Source: an uncultured Faecalicatena sp. (GTDB lineage Bacteria; Bacillota; Clostridia; Lachnospirales; Lachnospiraceae). Taken from it: a stretch of 64,000 nucleotides of DNA. Each line of letters starts with the position of its first letter. The stretch's first letter is position 1. Where the stretch lies: assembly GCA_948468385.1 (NCBI GenBank), contig CAOKHZ010000016.1, positions 1 through 64,000 on the forward strand. Direction: 5' to 3'. Below the pieces are notes generated by a model, which was not told where the DNA came from, made no database searches, and was given only the letters and a program-made list of their open reading frames with translations. Shown here in pieces: positions 41,496 to 51,067 of the stretch. The translations under genes were made by a program, and so were the position numbers.

Positions 41496-42134
41496 ATGTG
41501 TTCAGGTTATTATATGGGCAATCAAGAACCAGGTTTGAAGCGAACCGAGAAGGCAAGGTCGGCGCGGCCGTATGGCGTGAAGTTTGCACGGCTTTTAGGT
41601 GGCACGCGGCCTCGTGGCGCGAAGTTCATGCAGTTTTCGCGTGGCACGAAGTTCACGCAGGCTGCCGGCGGGCAAAGGACGTTGTCACGCGTCATGGACG
41701 GATTCGGGAAATTCTGCCATGCGGTAGGCCCCGCGCGGGCTTGCGTCATCGTCCTTTTGCTGGCAGTGACGCTTTTGTCAGGATGCGTTGACCGAATACA
41801 AAAGACGGAAAAGCTTCGGGACATTCCGTTCGAAGTGCTGGCGAAGGAGGACATCCCGCAGGAATTTGCCAATATCATAGAACAAAAGAAGGATATGCCT
41901 TTCCGGCTGACGTATACGGACGCGGGTTTCTTGTATATTGCGGAAGGGTACGGGGCGCAGTTAAAAACGGGCTACAGCGTTTCCGTGACGGAACTGTATG
42001 AGACGGAGGAGGCCATTTATCTGCATACGAACCTGCTGGGGCCGCCCAAGGGGGAAAGGACGGAAGAAATCACGACGTTTCCTTACGTGGTGATTAAGCT
42101 GGAAGCGATTGACAAGACGGTGGTGTTTGATTGA
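41496..42134 (+). CDS. PrcB-like exported lipoprotein
   Basis: The recognisable part is a lipoprotein signal (ACVIVLLLAVTLLSGC) followed by a ~110-residue domain (FEVLAKEDIPQEF...AEGYGAQLKTGYSVSV...GERTEEITTFPYVVIKL) of the PrcB_C type, which in other bacteria assists surface proteases. The ORF is open from ATG 41496, but its first ~65 residues are basic and contain short repeats (GVKFARLLGGT, GAKFMQFSRGT). A later ATG at 41694 gives a normal signal peptide, so the true start is uncertain. It is followed closely by the SPOCS-LysM gene. Confidence 0.75.
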   Translation: MCSGYYMGNQEPGLKRTEKARSARPYGVKFARLLGGTRPRGAKFMQFSRGTKFTQAAGGQRTLSRVMDGFGKFCHAVGPARACVIVLLLAVTLLSGCVDRIQKTEKLRDIPFEVLAKEDIPQEFANIIEQKKDMPFRLTYTDAGFLYIAEGYGAQLKTGYSVSVTELYETEEAIYLHTNLLGPPKGERTEEITTFPYVVIKLEAIDKTVVFD

Positions 42135-42145
42135 AGGAGGTTTTT

Positions 42146-43702
42146 ATGGAACTGGTACAGAAACGTATTCATTACATGCAGGAGGGCAGGCGCACCTTCG
42201 ACCAATTTTATTTAGACGAGGACGTCAACGTCCCCGATGCCAAGGAGGATGTCGGCATAATCGTGCAGGGGCAGGCGAACGTGAAGGTGGAGGATCTTCG
42301 CCTGGTGGAAAATTATCTGCGCGTGGCGGGAAAGCTGTACTATCAGATTCTTTACATTACGGACACGGCCGATCCAAGGCCGGCGGTACTTGAAGGGACG
42401 TTGCCGTTCGAGGAGATGGTGTATGTCGAAGGTGGCCAGGATCAATTCTACATAGAGAACACGCGCACGGAATTTACGGCCACGCTGGTACATTCCCGCA
42501 AGATGAGCGTCCGCGCGATGGTGGAAATGGAAATCGGGCGGGAGGTCTTAAGTGACGAGGAGACGACGGTGGACGTGGAGTCTTCCATACCGGTTTATAA
42601 AAAGATGCGGCAAATCGCCCTTCTCGGCTTGCACACCACGAAAAAAGACACGTACCGCATCAAGGAGGAAATCACCCTTCCGGGAACAAAGGAAAGCGTA
42701 GGGCAGATGTTGGTGACGGACGTGAAAAGCCGCCGTCTGGAAATACGCGTACAACAAGATGAGCTGATATTGCAGGGGGAAATCTTGTTGTTCTGCATGT
42801 ATTTGTCCGAAGACGGAAAGACTGACTGGGTAGAGCAAAGCATTCCTTACAGCGGGCGCATTGCATGCAGTGGCGTGGAAGAGGGAATGTATTATCATGT
42901 GCAGCCGTCACTCTCCGACAGCCTGATTGACGTTCGTCTGGACGAGGACGGGGAGATGCGCGTGTTGGGCGTGGAGGCGACGCTGGGGCTTAAGATGAAC
43001 ATTTATAAGGAAGAAAATATAGAGCTTTTGGAGGATATGTATTCGCTGGAGCAGGAATGCCGCTTTGAAACCAGGGGAGCGGTTTATGAGGAATTAATGA
43101 TTCAGAACCATTCGAAATGCAAGATTTCCGAGCGCCTTTCGTTGCCGGAGCTTGGCGACGACGTGCTGCAAATCTGTCACAGTGACGGGATGATACAGAT
43201 TGACCATACGGAAGTGGAGGAAGGCGGGGTACGTCTGGAAGGCATTTTGCATTTAAGCTTTCTTTATTTGCGGGCGAACGACACCCAGCCGTTCGGGAGT
43301 TGGCAGGGAATGGTGCCGTTTTCCTGGTTATTGGAATGCCAGGGAATCGCGGATGACGACAGATGTGACATTTCCCGCCATGTGGAGCAGTTGTCAGTGA
43401 ATCTGGCCGGAAACGAGGCGGTGGAAATCAAGGCGGTACTGGCGTTTGACACCTTGGTTCGCAGGCCGATTACGATGCAGGTCATTACCCGGGTAGAATT
43501 CGCCCCGGTATCGGAGGAAGAAGTCGCGCGCGCGCCCGGCATCGTCGGATATATCGTAAAAAGCGGCGACGAGCTTTGGACGCTTGCCAAGCGGTATCGC
43601 ACGACGGAAGAAGGCATTCGGGAAATGAACGGGCTGGATTCCTCACAAATAAGGGAAGGTGAAAAATTATTGATTTTTAAAGAGAATATGAGTATACTAT
43701 AA
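42146..43702 (+). CDS. SPOCS-domain protein with C-terminal LysM
   Basis: A 518-residue protein; AAGGAGG at 42133-42139 fixes the ATG at 42146. Repeated SPOCS (DUF3794) domains fill residues 1-450, recognisable from QGQANVKVEDLRLVENYLRV and HSRKMSVRAMVEMEIGREVL. A LysM domain ends the protein (VGYIVKSGDELWTLAKRY...NGLDSSQIREGEKLLIF). SPOCS-LysM proteins are found in spore formers and are linked to spore coat or peptidoglycan (established for related proteins). It leads the ispE gene by 36 bases. Confidence 0.88.
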   Translation: MELVQKRIHYMQEGRRTFDQFYLDEDVNVPDAKEDVGIIVQGQANVKVEDLRLVENYLRVAGKLYYQILYITDTADPRPAVLEGTLPFEEMVYVEGGQDQFYIENTRTEFTATLVHSRKMSVRAMVEMEIGREVLSDEETTVDVESSIPVYKKMRQIALLGLHTTKKDTYRIKEEITLPGTKESVGQMLVTDVKSRRLEIRVQQDELILQGEILLFCMYLSEDGKTDWVEQSIPYSGRIACSGVEEGMYYHVQPSLSDSLIDVRLDEDGEMRVLGVEATLGLKMNIYKEENIELLEDMYSLEQECRFETRGAVYEELMIQNHSKCKISERLSLPELGDDVLQICHSDGMIQIDHTEVEEGGVRLEGILHLSFLYLRANDTQPFGSWQGMVPFSWLLECQGIADDDRCDISRHVEQLSVNLAGNEAVEIKAVLAFDTLVRRPITMQVITRVEFAPVSEEEVARAPGIVGYIVKSGDELWTLAKRYRTTEEGIREMNGLDSSQIREGEKLLIFKENMSIL

Positions 43703-43738
43703 GTGTCGTGTATACAAAATACAAATGGAGAAAATAGA

Positions 43739-44617
43739 ATGAGAAAACTGGTTTTAAAAGCCCTGGCGAAAATCAACCTGGGGCTTGACGTACTAGGGAG
43801 AAGGGAAAACGGATATCATGACGTGCGCATGGTCATGCAGTCTATTTATCTTTATGACGAAGTCGTGATGGAGGTTAAGTCTGCGCCGGGAATTTCGCTC
43901 CGGACGAATTTGTCGTTTTTGCCGACCGGGGAGGGAAACATTGCCTACAATGCGGCGGCGATGCTTCAGAAGGAGTTCGGCCTGACGGAGGGCGTGCGCG
44001 TCACGCTTGACAAACGTATTCCGGTGGCGGCCGGAATGGCGGGGGGAAGTTCCGACGCGGCCGCGGTGCTGTTCGGGATGAATCGCTTGTTTGAACTGGG
44101 GCTTACGCAGGAGCAATTGATGGAGCGGGGGGCGCTCCTTGGCGCGGACGTTCCATACTGCATCATGCGGGGGACGGTGCTGGCAGAGGGAATCGGTGAA
44201 AAGCTCACCCCCCTTCCGGCGATGCCCAAGTGCACGGTGCTGGTAGCCAAACCGCCGGTCAGCGTGTCCACCAGGGTGGTGTACGAGGCTTTGGACGCGG
44301 GGAAAATTGAGAAACATCCCGATATTGACGGGTTGATTGCAGGACTTGAAAAAAAGGATTTAAGGAAAATTGCCTCTTGCATGGGGAACGTGTTGGAGGA
44401 CGTGACGATTCCGATGTGCCCGGTCATCGAGCAGATTCGCGGGGAAATGTTGGAAGCGGGCGCGCTAGGCGCGATGATGAGCGGTAGCGGTCCCACGGTG
44501 TTTGGCCTTTTCGGGGATAAGCTGGCGGCCATCAAGGCGCAGGAAAATATCAGGAAAAAGGCACTTGCCAGACAGGTTTATATTACGAACGTGCATAGTG
44601 CGAGGAGGGACAAATGA
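43739..44617 (+). CDS. ispE: 4-diphosphocytidyl-2-C-methyl-D-erythritol kinase
   Basis: A 292-residue GHMP kinase of the non-mevalonate isoprenoid pathway, using ATP to phosphorylate the 2-hydroxyl of CDP-ME. Seen: KALAKINLGLDVLGRRENGYHD at the N-terminus (substrate Lys), the ATP loop PVAAGMAGGSSDAAAVL near residue 95-111, GADVPYC and the C-terminal SGSGPTVFGLF. Length is normal. The ATG at 43739 is preferred over 43703. Its stop overlaps the next gene's ATG (ATGA at 44614), a common arrangement of ispE with a GntR gene in Clostridia. Confidence 0.95.
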   Translation: MRKLVLKALAKINLGLDVLGRRENGYHDVRMVMQSIYLYDEVVMEVKSAPGISLRTNLSFLPTGEGNIAYNAAAMLQKEFGLTEGVRVTLDKRIPVAAGMAGGSSDAAAVLFGMNRLFELGLTQEQLMERGALLGADVPYCIMRGTVLAEGIGEKLTPLPAMPKCTVLVAKPPVSVSTRVVYEALDAGKIEKHPDIDGLIAGLEKKDLRKIASCMGNVLEDVTIPMCPVIEQIRGEMLEAGALGAMMSGSGPTVFGLFGDKLAAIKAQENIRKKALARQVYITNVHSARRDK

Positions 44618-45288
44618 CGGATTTGAAGTTCGAGGCTTCCATGAGCGAGTACCTGCCGCTTCGCGACGTTGTGTTCAACACGCTGCGGCAGGCTATTTTG
44701 CGTGGGGACTTGAAGCCGGGGGAGCGTTTGATGGAAATTTCACTGGCGAACAAACTGGGGGTCAGCCGCACGCCGGTGCGCGAGGCCATCCACAAGCTGG
44801 AACAAGAAGGATTGGTATTGATGATACCGCGCCGGGGGGCCGAGGTGGCGCAGATTACCGAGAAGAGCCTGCGGGACGTCCTGGAGGTGAGAGGGGCATT
44901 GGAGGAATTGGCCGTGCGGCTGGCTTGCGAGCGCATGACGGAGCGGGCGCTTGGGGAGTTGAACCAGGCGGCGGAGGCATTTGAAAAAATTCTCGGGGAT
45001 TCGGACATTACGGCGGTGGCCGAGGCGGACGTGGCCTTTCACGACGTGATTTATATGGCGACGGACAACCAGCGCCTGATCGCGCTTTTGAATAATTTGC
45101 GGGAGCAGATGTACCGTTACCGTGTGGAATATTTGAAGCGCAGGGAATGTCACGCGCAACTGCTATCGGAACATCAGGAGATTATTGCGGCCATTACGAA
45201 TAAGGAAGTGGAACGGGCGGTGGAGGTGACTTGCCGCCACATTGACAACCAGGTGGAAGCCGTGAGTGACACGATACGGCAGCTGTAG
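44614..45288 (+). CDS. GntR-family regulator with FCD domain
   Basis: A 224-residue regulator. The winged helix (about 15-80) has RQAILRGDLKPGERLMEISL and GVSRTPVREAIHKLEQEGLV; the helical FCD effector domain (about 90-215) has EVRGALEELAVRLA, a metal-site-like DVAFHDVIY and the HQEIIAAI and CRHID stretches. It is translationally coupled to ispE. The FCD ligand, usually an organic or sugar acid, is unknown and no target is visible here. Confidence 0.88.
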   Translation: MTDLKFEASMSEYLPLRDVVFNTLRQAILRGDLKPGERLMEISLANKLGVSRTPVREAIHKLEQEGLVLMIPRRGAEVAQITEKSLRDVLEVRGALEELAVRLACERMTERALGELNQAAEAFEKILGDSDITAVAEADVAFHDVIYMATDNQRLIALLNNLREQMYRYRVEYLKRRECHAQLLSEHQEIIAAITNKEVERAVEVTCRHIDNQVEAVSDTIRQL

Positions 45289-45499
45289 CGGCGCGCGCCG
45301 TAGATGCGCGGTTTGTAACAATTTACCCCACATGTCGGCTTGGGGGGGATGCCCGTGAAAGGAAAGTACGCCAAAAAATGGGATTTCATGGTGTATATTT
45401 TCCGTTGAATATGTAAATACTCCCAACATCAAAAAATTAAGAGGCATTGCGATGGAAGTGTTTTGCGGATGCCATGAATGATGAAGGGAGTTACATAAA

Positions 45500-46279
45500 A
45501 TGTGGAAGGACAGATGGGAGCAATATAAGGAAAAATGCGGGCAATATAAGGAACAATATGGGAAATCGCACGATGGGCATGCCGGTGCTTTCTCCCGGGC
45601 GCGGCGCGGAAAGGTACCTGGCGGTCGGCGTGACATCCGGCTTGGGGCGCGTCTGGCAATTCTGGCAGCCGCGTTTTTGATGGCGGGATTTGTCTGCGGG
45701 ATGACGTTTTATCAGCGGCAGCAGATGATGCAGGAACAAGCACAGCAGCATTTGGCACAAGAGGTGTTGCGTTTTCATGTGTTGGCGAACAGCGACGACG
45801 AGGCGGATCAGCGGTTGAAAATCGAGGTGCGCGACGCGGTGCTTGCATACATCGAGGAGGCGATGCCAAGTGAGAAGTCCGGCGAGAGCGATATGGACGT
45901 GGAGCAGACGAAGGATTGGATGCGAAAACACGTGGACGACATTGAAAAAATCGGGGCGGACGTGGTCTGCGCGGCCGGGTATGACTATCCGGTGAACGCC
46001 GCCGTCACGACTTGTTGGTTTCCTGACAAGACGTATGGGGACGTGACGTTTCCGGCAGGAAATTATGAGGCGCTGCGGGTTGAAATCGGGGCGGCGAAAG
46101 GACACAACTGGTGGTGCGTGCTGTATCCGGGATTGTGCTTTTTGGATTCGGCCAACGCGGTGGTACCCGACGAAGGAAAGGAAGAACTGCGAAACGTCCT
46201 TACCGAGGAAGAATACGAGCGAGTCACGGTCGATACGAAATTTGAAATCAAGTGGTTTTTCCTGGATTTTTTGAATTAG
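45500..46279 (+). CDS. spoIIR: Stage II sporulation protein R
   Basis: A 259-residue exported protein. An N-terminal basic stretch and membrane segment (about 51-70) are followed by the SpoIIR core: LRFHVLANSDDEADQRLK, VRDAVL, YPVNAAVTTCWFPDKTYG, FPAGNYEALRVEIG and GHNWWCVLYPGLCF. In Bacillus, SpoIIR is made in the forespore and signals SpoIIGA to process pro-sigma-E. This gene is a strong sign of a spore former. The 211 bases upstream hold no promoter that could be assigned with confidence to a forespore sigma factor. Confidence 0.93.
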   Translation: MWKDRWEQYKEKCGQYKEQYGKSHDGHAGAFSRARRGKVPGGRRDIRLGARLAILAAAFLMAGFVCGMTFYQRQQMMQEQAQQHLAQEVLRFHVLANSDDEADQRLKIEVRDAVLAYIEEAMPSEKSGESDMDVEQTKDWMRKHVDDIEKIGADVVCAAGYDYPVNAAVTTCWFPDKTYGDVTFPAGNYEALRVEIGAAKGHNWWCVLYPGLCFLDSANAVVPDEGKEELRNVLTEEEYERVTVDTKFEIKWFFLDFLN

Positions 46280-46296
46280 GGTTACGGTTCATGGTC

Positions 46297-46360
46297 GGAT
46301 GAAACTTGACAAGTCGTTTCGCAAGCCTGCTTGCGTGAAGCCGCTTTTCAAGTTTCATCC
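46297..46360. repeat. Nested hairpins after spoIIR
   Basis: GGATGAAACTTGA (46297-46309) pairs with TCAAGTTTCATCC (46348-46360); inside, CGCAAGC (46320-46326) pairs with GCTTGCG (46329-46335). No T-run follows. The nested layout resembles the elements at 20231 and 41324, but the sequence differs. Confidence 0.5.
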
Positions 46361-46440
46361 AATCGTAATCAAGAAGAGAAGCGGCCGCGTTTTTCCGGGA
46401 CGTCTGGAATACGGCAGAAGGAGCTTGAAGGAGAGGGGAC

Positions 46441-47619
46441 ATGACGGAGTTTTTGGTCAGACATTTCGTGAAGGATTATGAGGATGTCGAGCGGGTGTCG
46501 GTGCGCACGGCGTATGGCGTGCTGTCGAGCGTCGTCGGCATTTTCTGCAACGTGGCGTTGTTTTTGGTAAAATTGGCGGCAGGGATGGGGTTACATAGTG
46601 TTTCCGTGTTGGCGGACGCGTTTAATAATTTATCGGATGCCGGTTCGTCCATCATTAGCTTCGTGGGGGTGAAGATGGCGGAGAAACCGGCCGACGAGGA
46701 TCACCCTTTCGGCCATGGGCGAATTGAATATATTGCGGCGTTAATCGTCTCGTTCCTGGTGTTGGAGGTGGGATTTTCCTTTTTGAAGGATTCCGTTGGC
46801 AAAATACGCGAGCCGGAGGCCTTGTATTTTCAATCGGGCCTGGTGTTGGTATTGTTGTTGTCCATCGGCGTGAAGCTGTGGCTGGGGCTTTTCAACCGCA
46901 AGCTGGGTGAAAAGATTGATTCCAAGGTTTTAAAGGCGGTGTTTACGGATTCTATGGGCGACGTGATGACGACGGCGGCGACCATCGTTTCCATGGTATT
47001 TTTCCGCTTCACGGGCATCAATATCGACGGCGTCATCGGCGCGGGCGTGGCGCTGGTAGTCATGTGGGCGGGGGTTGGCATTGCCAAGGACACGTTGGCC
47101 CCGTTAATCGGGGAGGCCATTGACCCGGAGGTGTACCATAAGATTAAGGACTTTGTCGAGCAATATGACGGTGTCATTGGCACGCACGACCTGATCGTGC
47201 ACAATTATGGCCCGAACCGCAGCATGGCATCCATTCATGCGGAGGTTCCAAGTCATGTGGACATCGAGCGGTCGCATGAAATAATTGACCGCGTGGAACG
47301 CGACGCGGTGGAGAAGTTGGGGGTGTTCCTCGTGGTGCACATGGATCCGATTGACACGGATAACAAGGAGGCGCGGGGAGTTTATGAAAAGGCAAAGGAA
47401 ATATTGCGTGAAATAGACGTGCAGTGTTCGCTCCATGACTTCCGCATGGTCAATGGGGAAAAGCAGGCAAATTTGATATTTGACCTGGTCGTGCCGTTTT
47501 CCTATGGGGAGGAACGGCAGCAGGAAATCAAGGCGGCCTTGTGTGAAAAGATGCATAATTTGGACAAACGTTACCAGTGCGTGATTACGGTGGAACATGC
47601 ATACGTGGCGGAGGGATAA
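46441..47619 (+). CDS. Cation diffusion facilitator transporter
   Basis: A 392-residue metal exporter of the CDF family. Six membrane helices span about 25-215, with the metal-site motifs LADAFNNLSDAGSS (helix 2) and DSMGDVMTTAA (helix 5), and the loop motif HPFGHGRIEYIAAL. A dimerisation domain (about 220-310) is followed by an extra ~80-residue C-terminal part repeating the same type of fold (NLIFDLVVPF...CVITVEHAYV). The metal cannot be told from sequence (Zn, Mn or Fe). The start follows AAGGAGAGGGG. Confidence 0.92.
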   Translation: MTEFLVRHFVKDYEDVERVSVRTAYGVLSSVVGIFCNVALFLVKLAAGMGLHSVSVLADAFNNLSDAGSSIISFVGVKMAEKPADEDHPFGHGRIEYIAALIVSFLVLEVGFSFLKDSVGKIREPEALYFQSGLVLVLLLSIGVKLWLGLFNRKLGEKIDSKVLKAVFTDSMGDVMTTAATIVSMVFFRFTGINIDGVIGAGVALVVMWAGVGIAKDTLAPLIGEAIDPEVYHKIKDFVEQYDGVIGTHDLIVHNYGPNRSMASIHAEVPSHVDIERSHEIIDRVERDAVEKLGVFLVVHMDPIDTDNKEARGVYEKAKEILREIDVQCSLHDFRMVNGEKQANLIFDLVVPFSYGEERQQEIKAALCEKMHNLDKRYQCVITVEHAYVAEG

Positions 47620-47635
47620 GCGGGAGGTGTTTTCG

Positions 47636-48340
47636 ATGTATCAGTTGGATAAATTGGAAAAGAAACTTCTGGGGTCACAAGTAGAAGAGGAGTTAATGAA
47701 CTATATTTTGAAATGTCCCGTGAAGATCGGGGAAAAGATACCGAATGAGTTTGAACTGGGCGAGAGGTTCGGCGTTGGACGTAGCACGATTCGGGAGGCG
47801 GTAAAGGGGCTTGTTTCCAAAGGGGTCTTGGAGGTGCGCCGGGGGTCGGGCACGTACGTGGTCAGTACCATTTCCGTGGAGGACGACCCGCTGGGCTTGT
47901 CCAAGCTGGAGGACAAATTCAAATTAGCGATGGAGCTTTTAGAGGTGCGTTTAATGTTGGAGCCGGAAATCGCACAGATGGCGGCGAAATACGTGACCAA
48001 GGAGGATAAAAAACATCTGAAGGCTTTGTGCGACGAGGTGGAGACGCTTTTGACGCATGGCGAGGACTATATTAGGAAGGACGTGGAATTTCATACATAT
48101 ATCGCCCGCTGTAGTAAGAACCGTGTTGTGGAAATGCTGATTCCGGTCATCGACACGGCGGTGCTGACGTTTGCCAGCCTGACACGGCGGGCACTTTCCA
48201 AGGAGACGATAGAGACGCACCGGGCGATAACGGATGCCATCTTGTCTGGCGACGAGATGGGGGCGAAGTGCGCGATGATGATGCATTTGACATATAATCG
48301 TCAGGAATTGATGCGTTTGCAAGAGCGAAATGAGGAATAA
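47636..48340 (+). CDS. GntR-family FCD regulator of the downstream sugar operon
   Basis: A 234-residue regulator; GGGAGGTG before ATG 47636 makes this the start. Winged helix (about 10-80) with KIPNEFELGERFGVGRSTIR and GSGTYV, then a FadR-type FCD domain (about 95-230) with LEVRLMLEPEIAQMAA, a metal-site-like DVEFHTYIARCS and ETHRAITDAI. It is followed by a terminator and then by a sugar transport operon with two identical palindromic sites at the promoter, so it is the likely repressor there (inference). Confidence 0.88.
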   Translation: MYQLDKLEKKLLGSQVEEELMNYILKCPVKIGEKIPNEFELGERFGVGRSTIREAVKGLVSKGVLEVRRGSGTYVVSTISVEDDPLGLSKLEDKFKLAMELLEVRLMLEPEIAQMAAKYVTKEDKKHLKALCDEVETLLTHGEDYIRKDVEFHTYIARCSKNRVVEMLIPVIDTAVLTFASLTRRALSKETIETHRAITDAILSGDEMGAKCAMMMHLTYNRQELMRLQERNEE

Positions 48341-48350
48341 TGACTAAATT

Positions 48351-48386
48351 GAACCGCTTATTTCCACAAAGAGCGGTTCTTTTTTT
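48351..48386 (+). terminator. Intrinsic terminator after the GntR regulator gene
   Basis: GAACCGCT (48351-48358) pairs with AGCGGTTC (48372-48379), followed by a run of T to 48386. It separates the regulator gene from the sugar operon. Confidence 0.85.
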
Positions 48387-48413
48387 GTGGAAAATAGAGA
48401 AAACAAAACTAAG

Positions 48414-48477
48414 ACATCAGATGTATTGACAAAAAACCAACAAAAATATAAAATATAATCACGGAAACATCAGATGT
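48414..48477 (+). promoter_or_regulatory. Promoter with two identical palindromic operators
   Basis: TTGACA at 48426-48431 with TAAAAT at 48449-48454 (17-base spacer) makes the promoter; a TATAAT at 48454-48459 would need a 22-base spacer. The perfect palindrome ACATCAGATGT occurs at 48414-48424, just before the -35 box, and at 48467-48477, just after the start region. The 53-base centre distance is about five helical turns, fitting repression by two bound dimers on one face or a loop. Confidence 0.75.
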
Positions 48478-48508
48478 CTTATGTTTTAAAAAACAGAAGG
48501 AGGGAAAA

Positions 48509-50008
48509 ATGGGTGAGAAATGTCTGTTAAAGGCAGAAAACGTATCAAAATCGTTCGGCCCTACCCGGGCGGTGTCAAATTTCTCAATGGAAGTTGCCTA
48601 TGGTGAGGTTCGAGGGCTTATTGGGGAGAACGGGTCGGGAAAAAGCACGTTTTCGTCCTTGCTCGCGGGGGTGCTCAAAAAAGATGGTGGAACGTTTGAA
48701 GTGGATGGGAAGCCATATGACGTGTCGTCTTCCGTGGAGGCGGCTGAGAAGGGGGTCGCCTTGATCATGCAGGAGATTGCCACCGTGGAGTCCATTACCG
48801 TGGCGGCAAATATTTACATGAACAAGGAGAGACGTTTTGCGAACAAGGGATTAATACGGTACAAGAGGATGCATGACGCGGCAGGGAAGGTGTTGGCATC
48901 TTTGGGACTTGAGAAGATTTCGCCGGAAACCATGGTGCGCCAGTTGAATTTAGAGGAGCGGAAAATGGTTGAGATTGCAAAGGCCATGGTGGATAACCCC
49001 AAGATCCTTATCGTGGACGAGACTTCCAATGCCCTGACAAAGACGGGGCGCGACCATCTTTACCATGTCATCAGACAAGTCAAGGAGTCAGGGGGCTCCG
49101 TTTTGTTCATTACGCATGACATGGACGAGATGGTTCAGGTTTGTGACAGCGTGACAATCATGAGGGACGGATGTCTGGTGGCGACGCTTTTTAAGGAAGA
49201 GATGGAGCCGGACAAAATAAAGTCCCTGATGGTGGGACGAGATCTCTCCGAAAATTTTTACCGTGCCGATACCGCGCCTGATTATGGGGAAAACGTGGTG
49301 CTCAAGGTGGAGGACGTGGACGGGCTGGATACCATTCATGTATCTTTCGAGTTGCACGAAGGAGAGATTCTTGGCATAGGAGGACTTTCCGACTGCGGCA
49401 TGCATGAGTTGGGGCGGGCACTGTTTGGTCTGGACGGCCAGAACAAGGGAACGGTCACCGTCTTGCCGGAGGGAAAGGAAATACATACTCCATTAGATGC
49501 CATTCGAAGCAGGATTGGTTATCTTTCCAAAAACAGGGATACGGAGGCCTTGCTTCTCAATACTTCCATCCGAGACAATATTTGCTTGCCGGTGCTTTCG
49601 AAGCTTTCCAAGGGCGGCTTTATACGGACTGGCGAGGAACGGGAGTTTGCCGCGAAGTGGGTGGAAAACCTGCGCATCAAGTGCAGGGACACGGAGCAAT
49701 ATTTGCGTGCCCTAAGCGGCGGCAATAAGCAAAAGGTGGTGCTTGCCAAGTGGATGGGAAATGATTCGCGTATCATGATTATGGATTGCCCGACCCGTGG
49801 AATTGACATCGGAGTAAAGGAGTCCATTTACCGAATGATGGAGCAAATGAAGCGGGAGAAAAAGGCGGTTATCATGATTAGTGAGGAATTGCCGGAGCTG
49901 ATAGGGATGAGCGATCGTATCATGATTATGAGGGGGAACCTTGTTACGAAGGTGATAGATAGAAATCCTGACATTACGGAGCAGCAGTTGATTGAATACA
50001 TGATTTGA
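48509..50008 (+). CDS. Ribose-type sugar ABC transporter, ATP-binding protein
   Basis: A 499-residue tandem ATPase of the RbsA/MglA kind. First half: Walker A GENGSGKST (39-47), a degenerate signature near QLNLEERKMVEIA, Walker B ILIVDETS. Second half: a degenerate P-loop (GIGGLSDCGMHELG), signature LSGGNKQKV and Walker B IMIMDCPTRGIDIG. One functional and one degenerate site is typical of the family. It starts the sugar operon, after AAGGAGGG. Confidence 0.93.
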   Translation: MGEKCLLKAENVSKSFGPTRAVSNFSMEVAYGEVRGLIGENGSGKSTFSSLLAGVLKKDGGTFEVDGKPYDVSSSVEAAEKGVALIMQEIATVESITVAANIYMNKERRFANKGLIRYKRMHDAAGKVLASLGLEKISPETMVRQLNLEERKMVEIAKAMVDNPKILIVDETSNALTKTGRDHLYHVIRQVKESGGSVLFITHDMDEMVQVCDSVTIMRDGCLVATLFKEEMEPDKIKSLMVGRDLSENFYRADTAPDYGENVVLKVEDVDGLDTIHVSFELHEGEILGIGGLSDCGMHELGRALFGLDGQNKGTVTVLPEGKEIHTPLDAIRSRIGYLSKNRDTEALLLNTSIRDNICLPVLSKLSKGGFIRTGEEREFAAKWVENLRIKCRDTEQYLRALSGGNKQKVVLAKWMGNDSRIMIMDCPTRGIDIGVKESIYRMMEQMKREKKAVIMISEELPELIGMSDRIMIMRGNLVTKVIDRNPDITEQQLIEYMI

Positions 50009-50024
50009 GAAGGAGGGATGAAAG

Positions 50025-50981
50025 TTGGACGGGACGGTATTGAGACGAGTAAATTCGGGCCAAAGGTTTGGAAAGTTGGTGGCTGAGAACATGGCATTGG
50101 TCGCGCTTTTGGTAATATTGCTCGTGTTTCAAATCTTGACGAGCGGGCGCATGTTGACGGCACAGAACTTGAATTCCATTTTCTTCCAAGGCTTCCAGCT
50201 GATGCTTGGGTGTATGGCGGTGACGTTTCTTTTTGCCCTGGGGGGACTGGATTTGACCATGGGTAACACGATTGGCTTTGCCGCCTTGCTTGGCGCGCGG
50301 GTGGCCGGGATTTCTATCTGGCTTTGCCTTTTGGTTTGCCTTTTGGTGTCGGTGTCGGTCAGTTTGTTAAACGGATTCTTATATACGAAGGCGAAACTTC
50401 CGCTTTTTATCGCCGGACTTAGCATATCTTTCGTACTGGGAGGCTTTTTACAGCCGCTGAGCAATAATGGCACGATTGCCATTCCTTATCGGTACGTGAG
50501 TTGGAATAATTCGGCGGTAAAGATCGTGGTGTTGATGGTGGTTTTCCTGATATATGGATATCTTTTCGTCTACACGAAAATAGGACGGCAAATGAAGGCA
50601 ATCGGAGCCGGGGAAGAGGCGGCCGTCCAATCAGGTGTGAACACGGGTCGGATGAAGCGCCTGGCGTTTGTCTTAAGCGGAATCGTATCCGGTGTGTTGG
50701 CATTCATGACGTTGCTTCGGGACTTGGGAGCTGACAGTGACACGGGCAGCATGTTTGAATTTAACGTCATGGTGGCTTTGGTGTTGGGCGGCATGCCCAT
50801 GTCGGGCGGTTCCAAGGCAAGGTTTCGTTTCGCCATTTATGGCGCGCTGACTTTGTCGGCAATTACGAACGGCCTGACGCTCTGGGGCGCGAACGGAAAC
50901 ATTCAAAATATTGTCAAGGCGGGAATCTTTATCATGGTGTTGGCAATAGGTGCCGTTTTTGAGCGTGGAAAGGATGGATAA
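50025..50981 (+). CDS. Sugar ABC transporter permease (RbsC-like), first
   Basis: A 318-residue permease with about eight to ten membrane segments and the family motif GGLDLTMGNTIGFAALLGA, plus GVNTGRMKRLAFVLSG near 205-220. The TTG start at 50025 is fixed by AAGGAGGG; no ATG in frame is well placed. It should carry the sugar across the membrane with the ATPase and a second permease encoded further on. Confidence 0.9.
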   Translation: MDGTVLRRVNSGQRFGKLVAENMALVALLVILLVFQILTSGRMLTAQNLNSIFFQGFQLMLGCMAVTFLFALGGLDLTMGNTIGFAALLGARVAGISIWLCLLVCLLVSVSVSLLNGFLYTKAKLPLFIAGLSISFVLGGFLQPLSNNGTIAIPYRYVSWNNSAVKIVVLMVVFLIYGYLFVYTKIGRQMKAIGAGEEAAVQSGVNTGRMKRLAFVLSGIVSGVLAFMTLLRDLGADSDTGSMFEFNVMVALVLGGMPMSGGSKARFRFAIYGALTLSAITNGLTLWGANGNIQNIVKAGIFIMVLAIGAVFERGKDG

Positions 50982-51067
50982 GCCATTTTTGTAAAGGTAT
51001 CAGGAGAAACCATTGTACCAATTTAGTAGAAAATAGTAGAAGAATTTTATACGAGGAGGTTCTTGTT

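Noticed and set aside
45289-45499. Possible forespore (sigma-F) promoter before spoIIR
   Set aside because: A GTATA-like -35 at about 45392 has no GG-type -10 at the correct distance; not strong enough to call.
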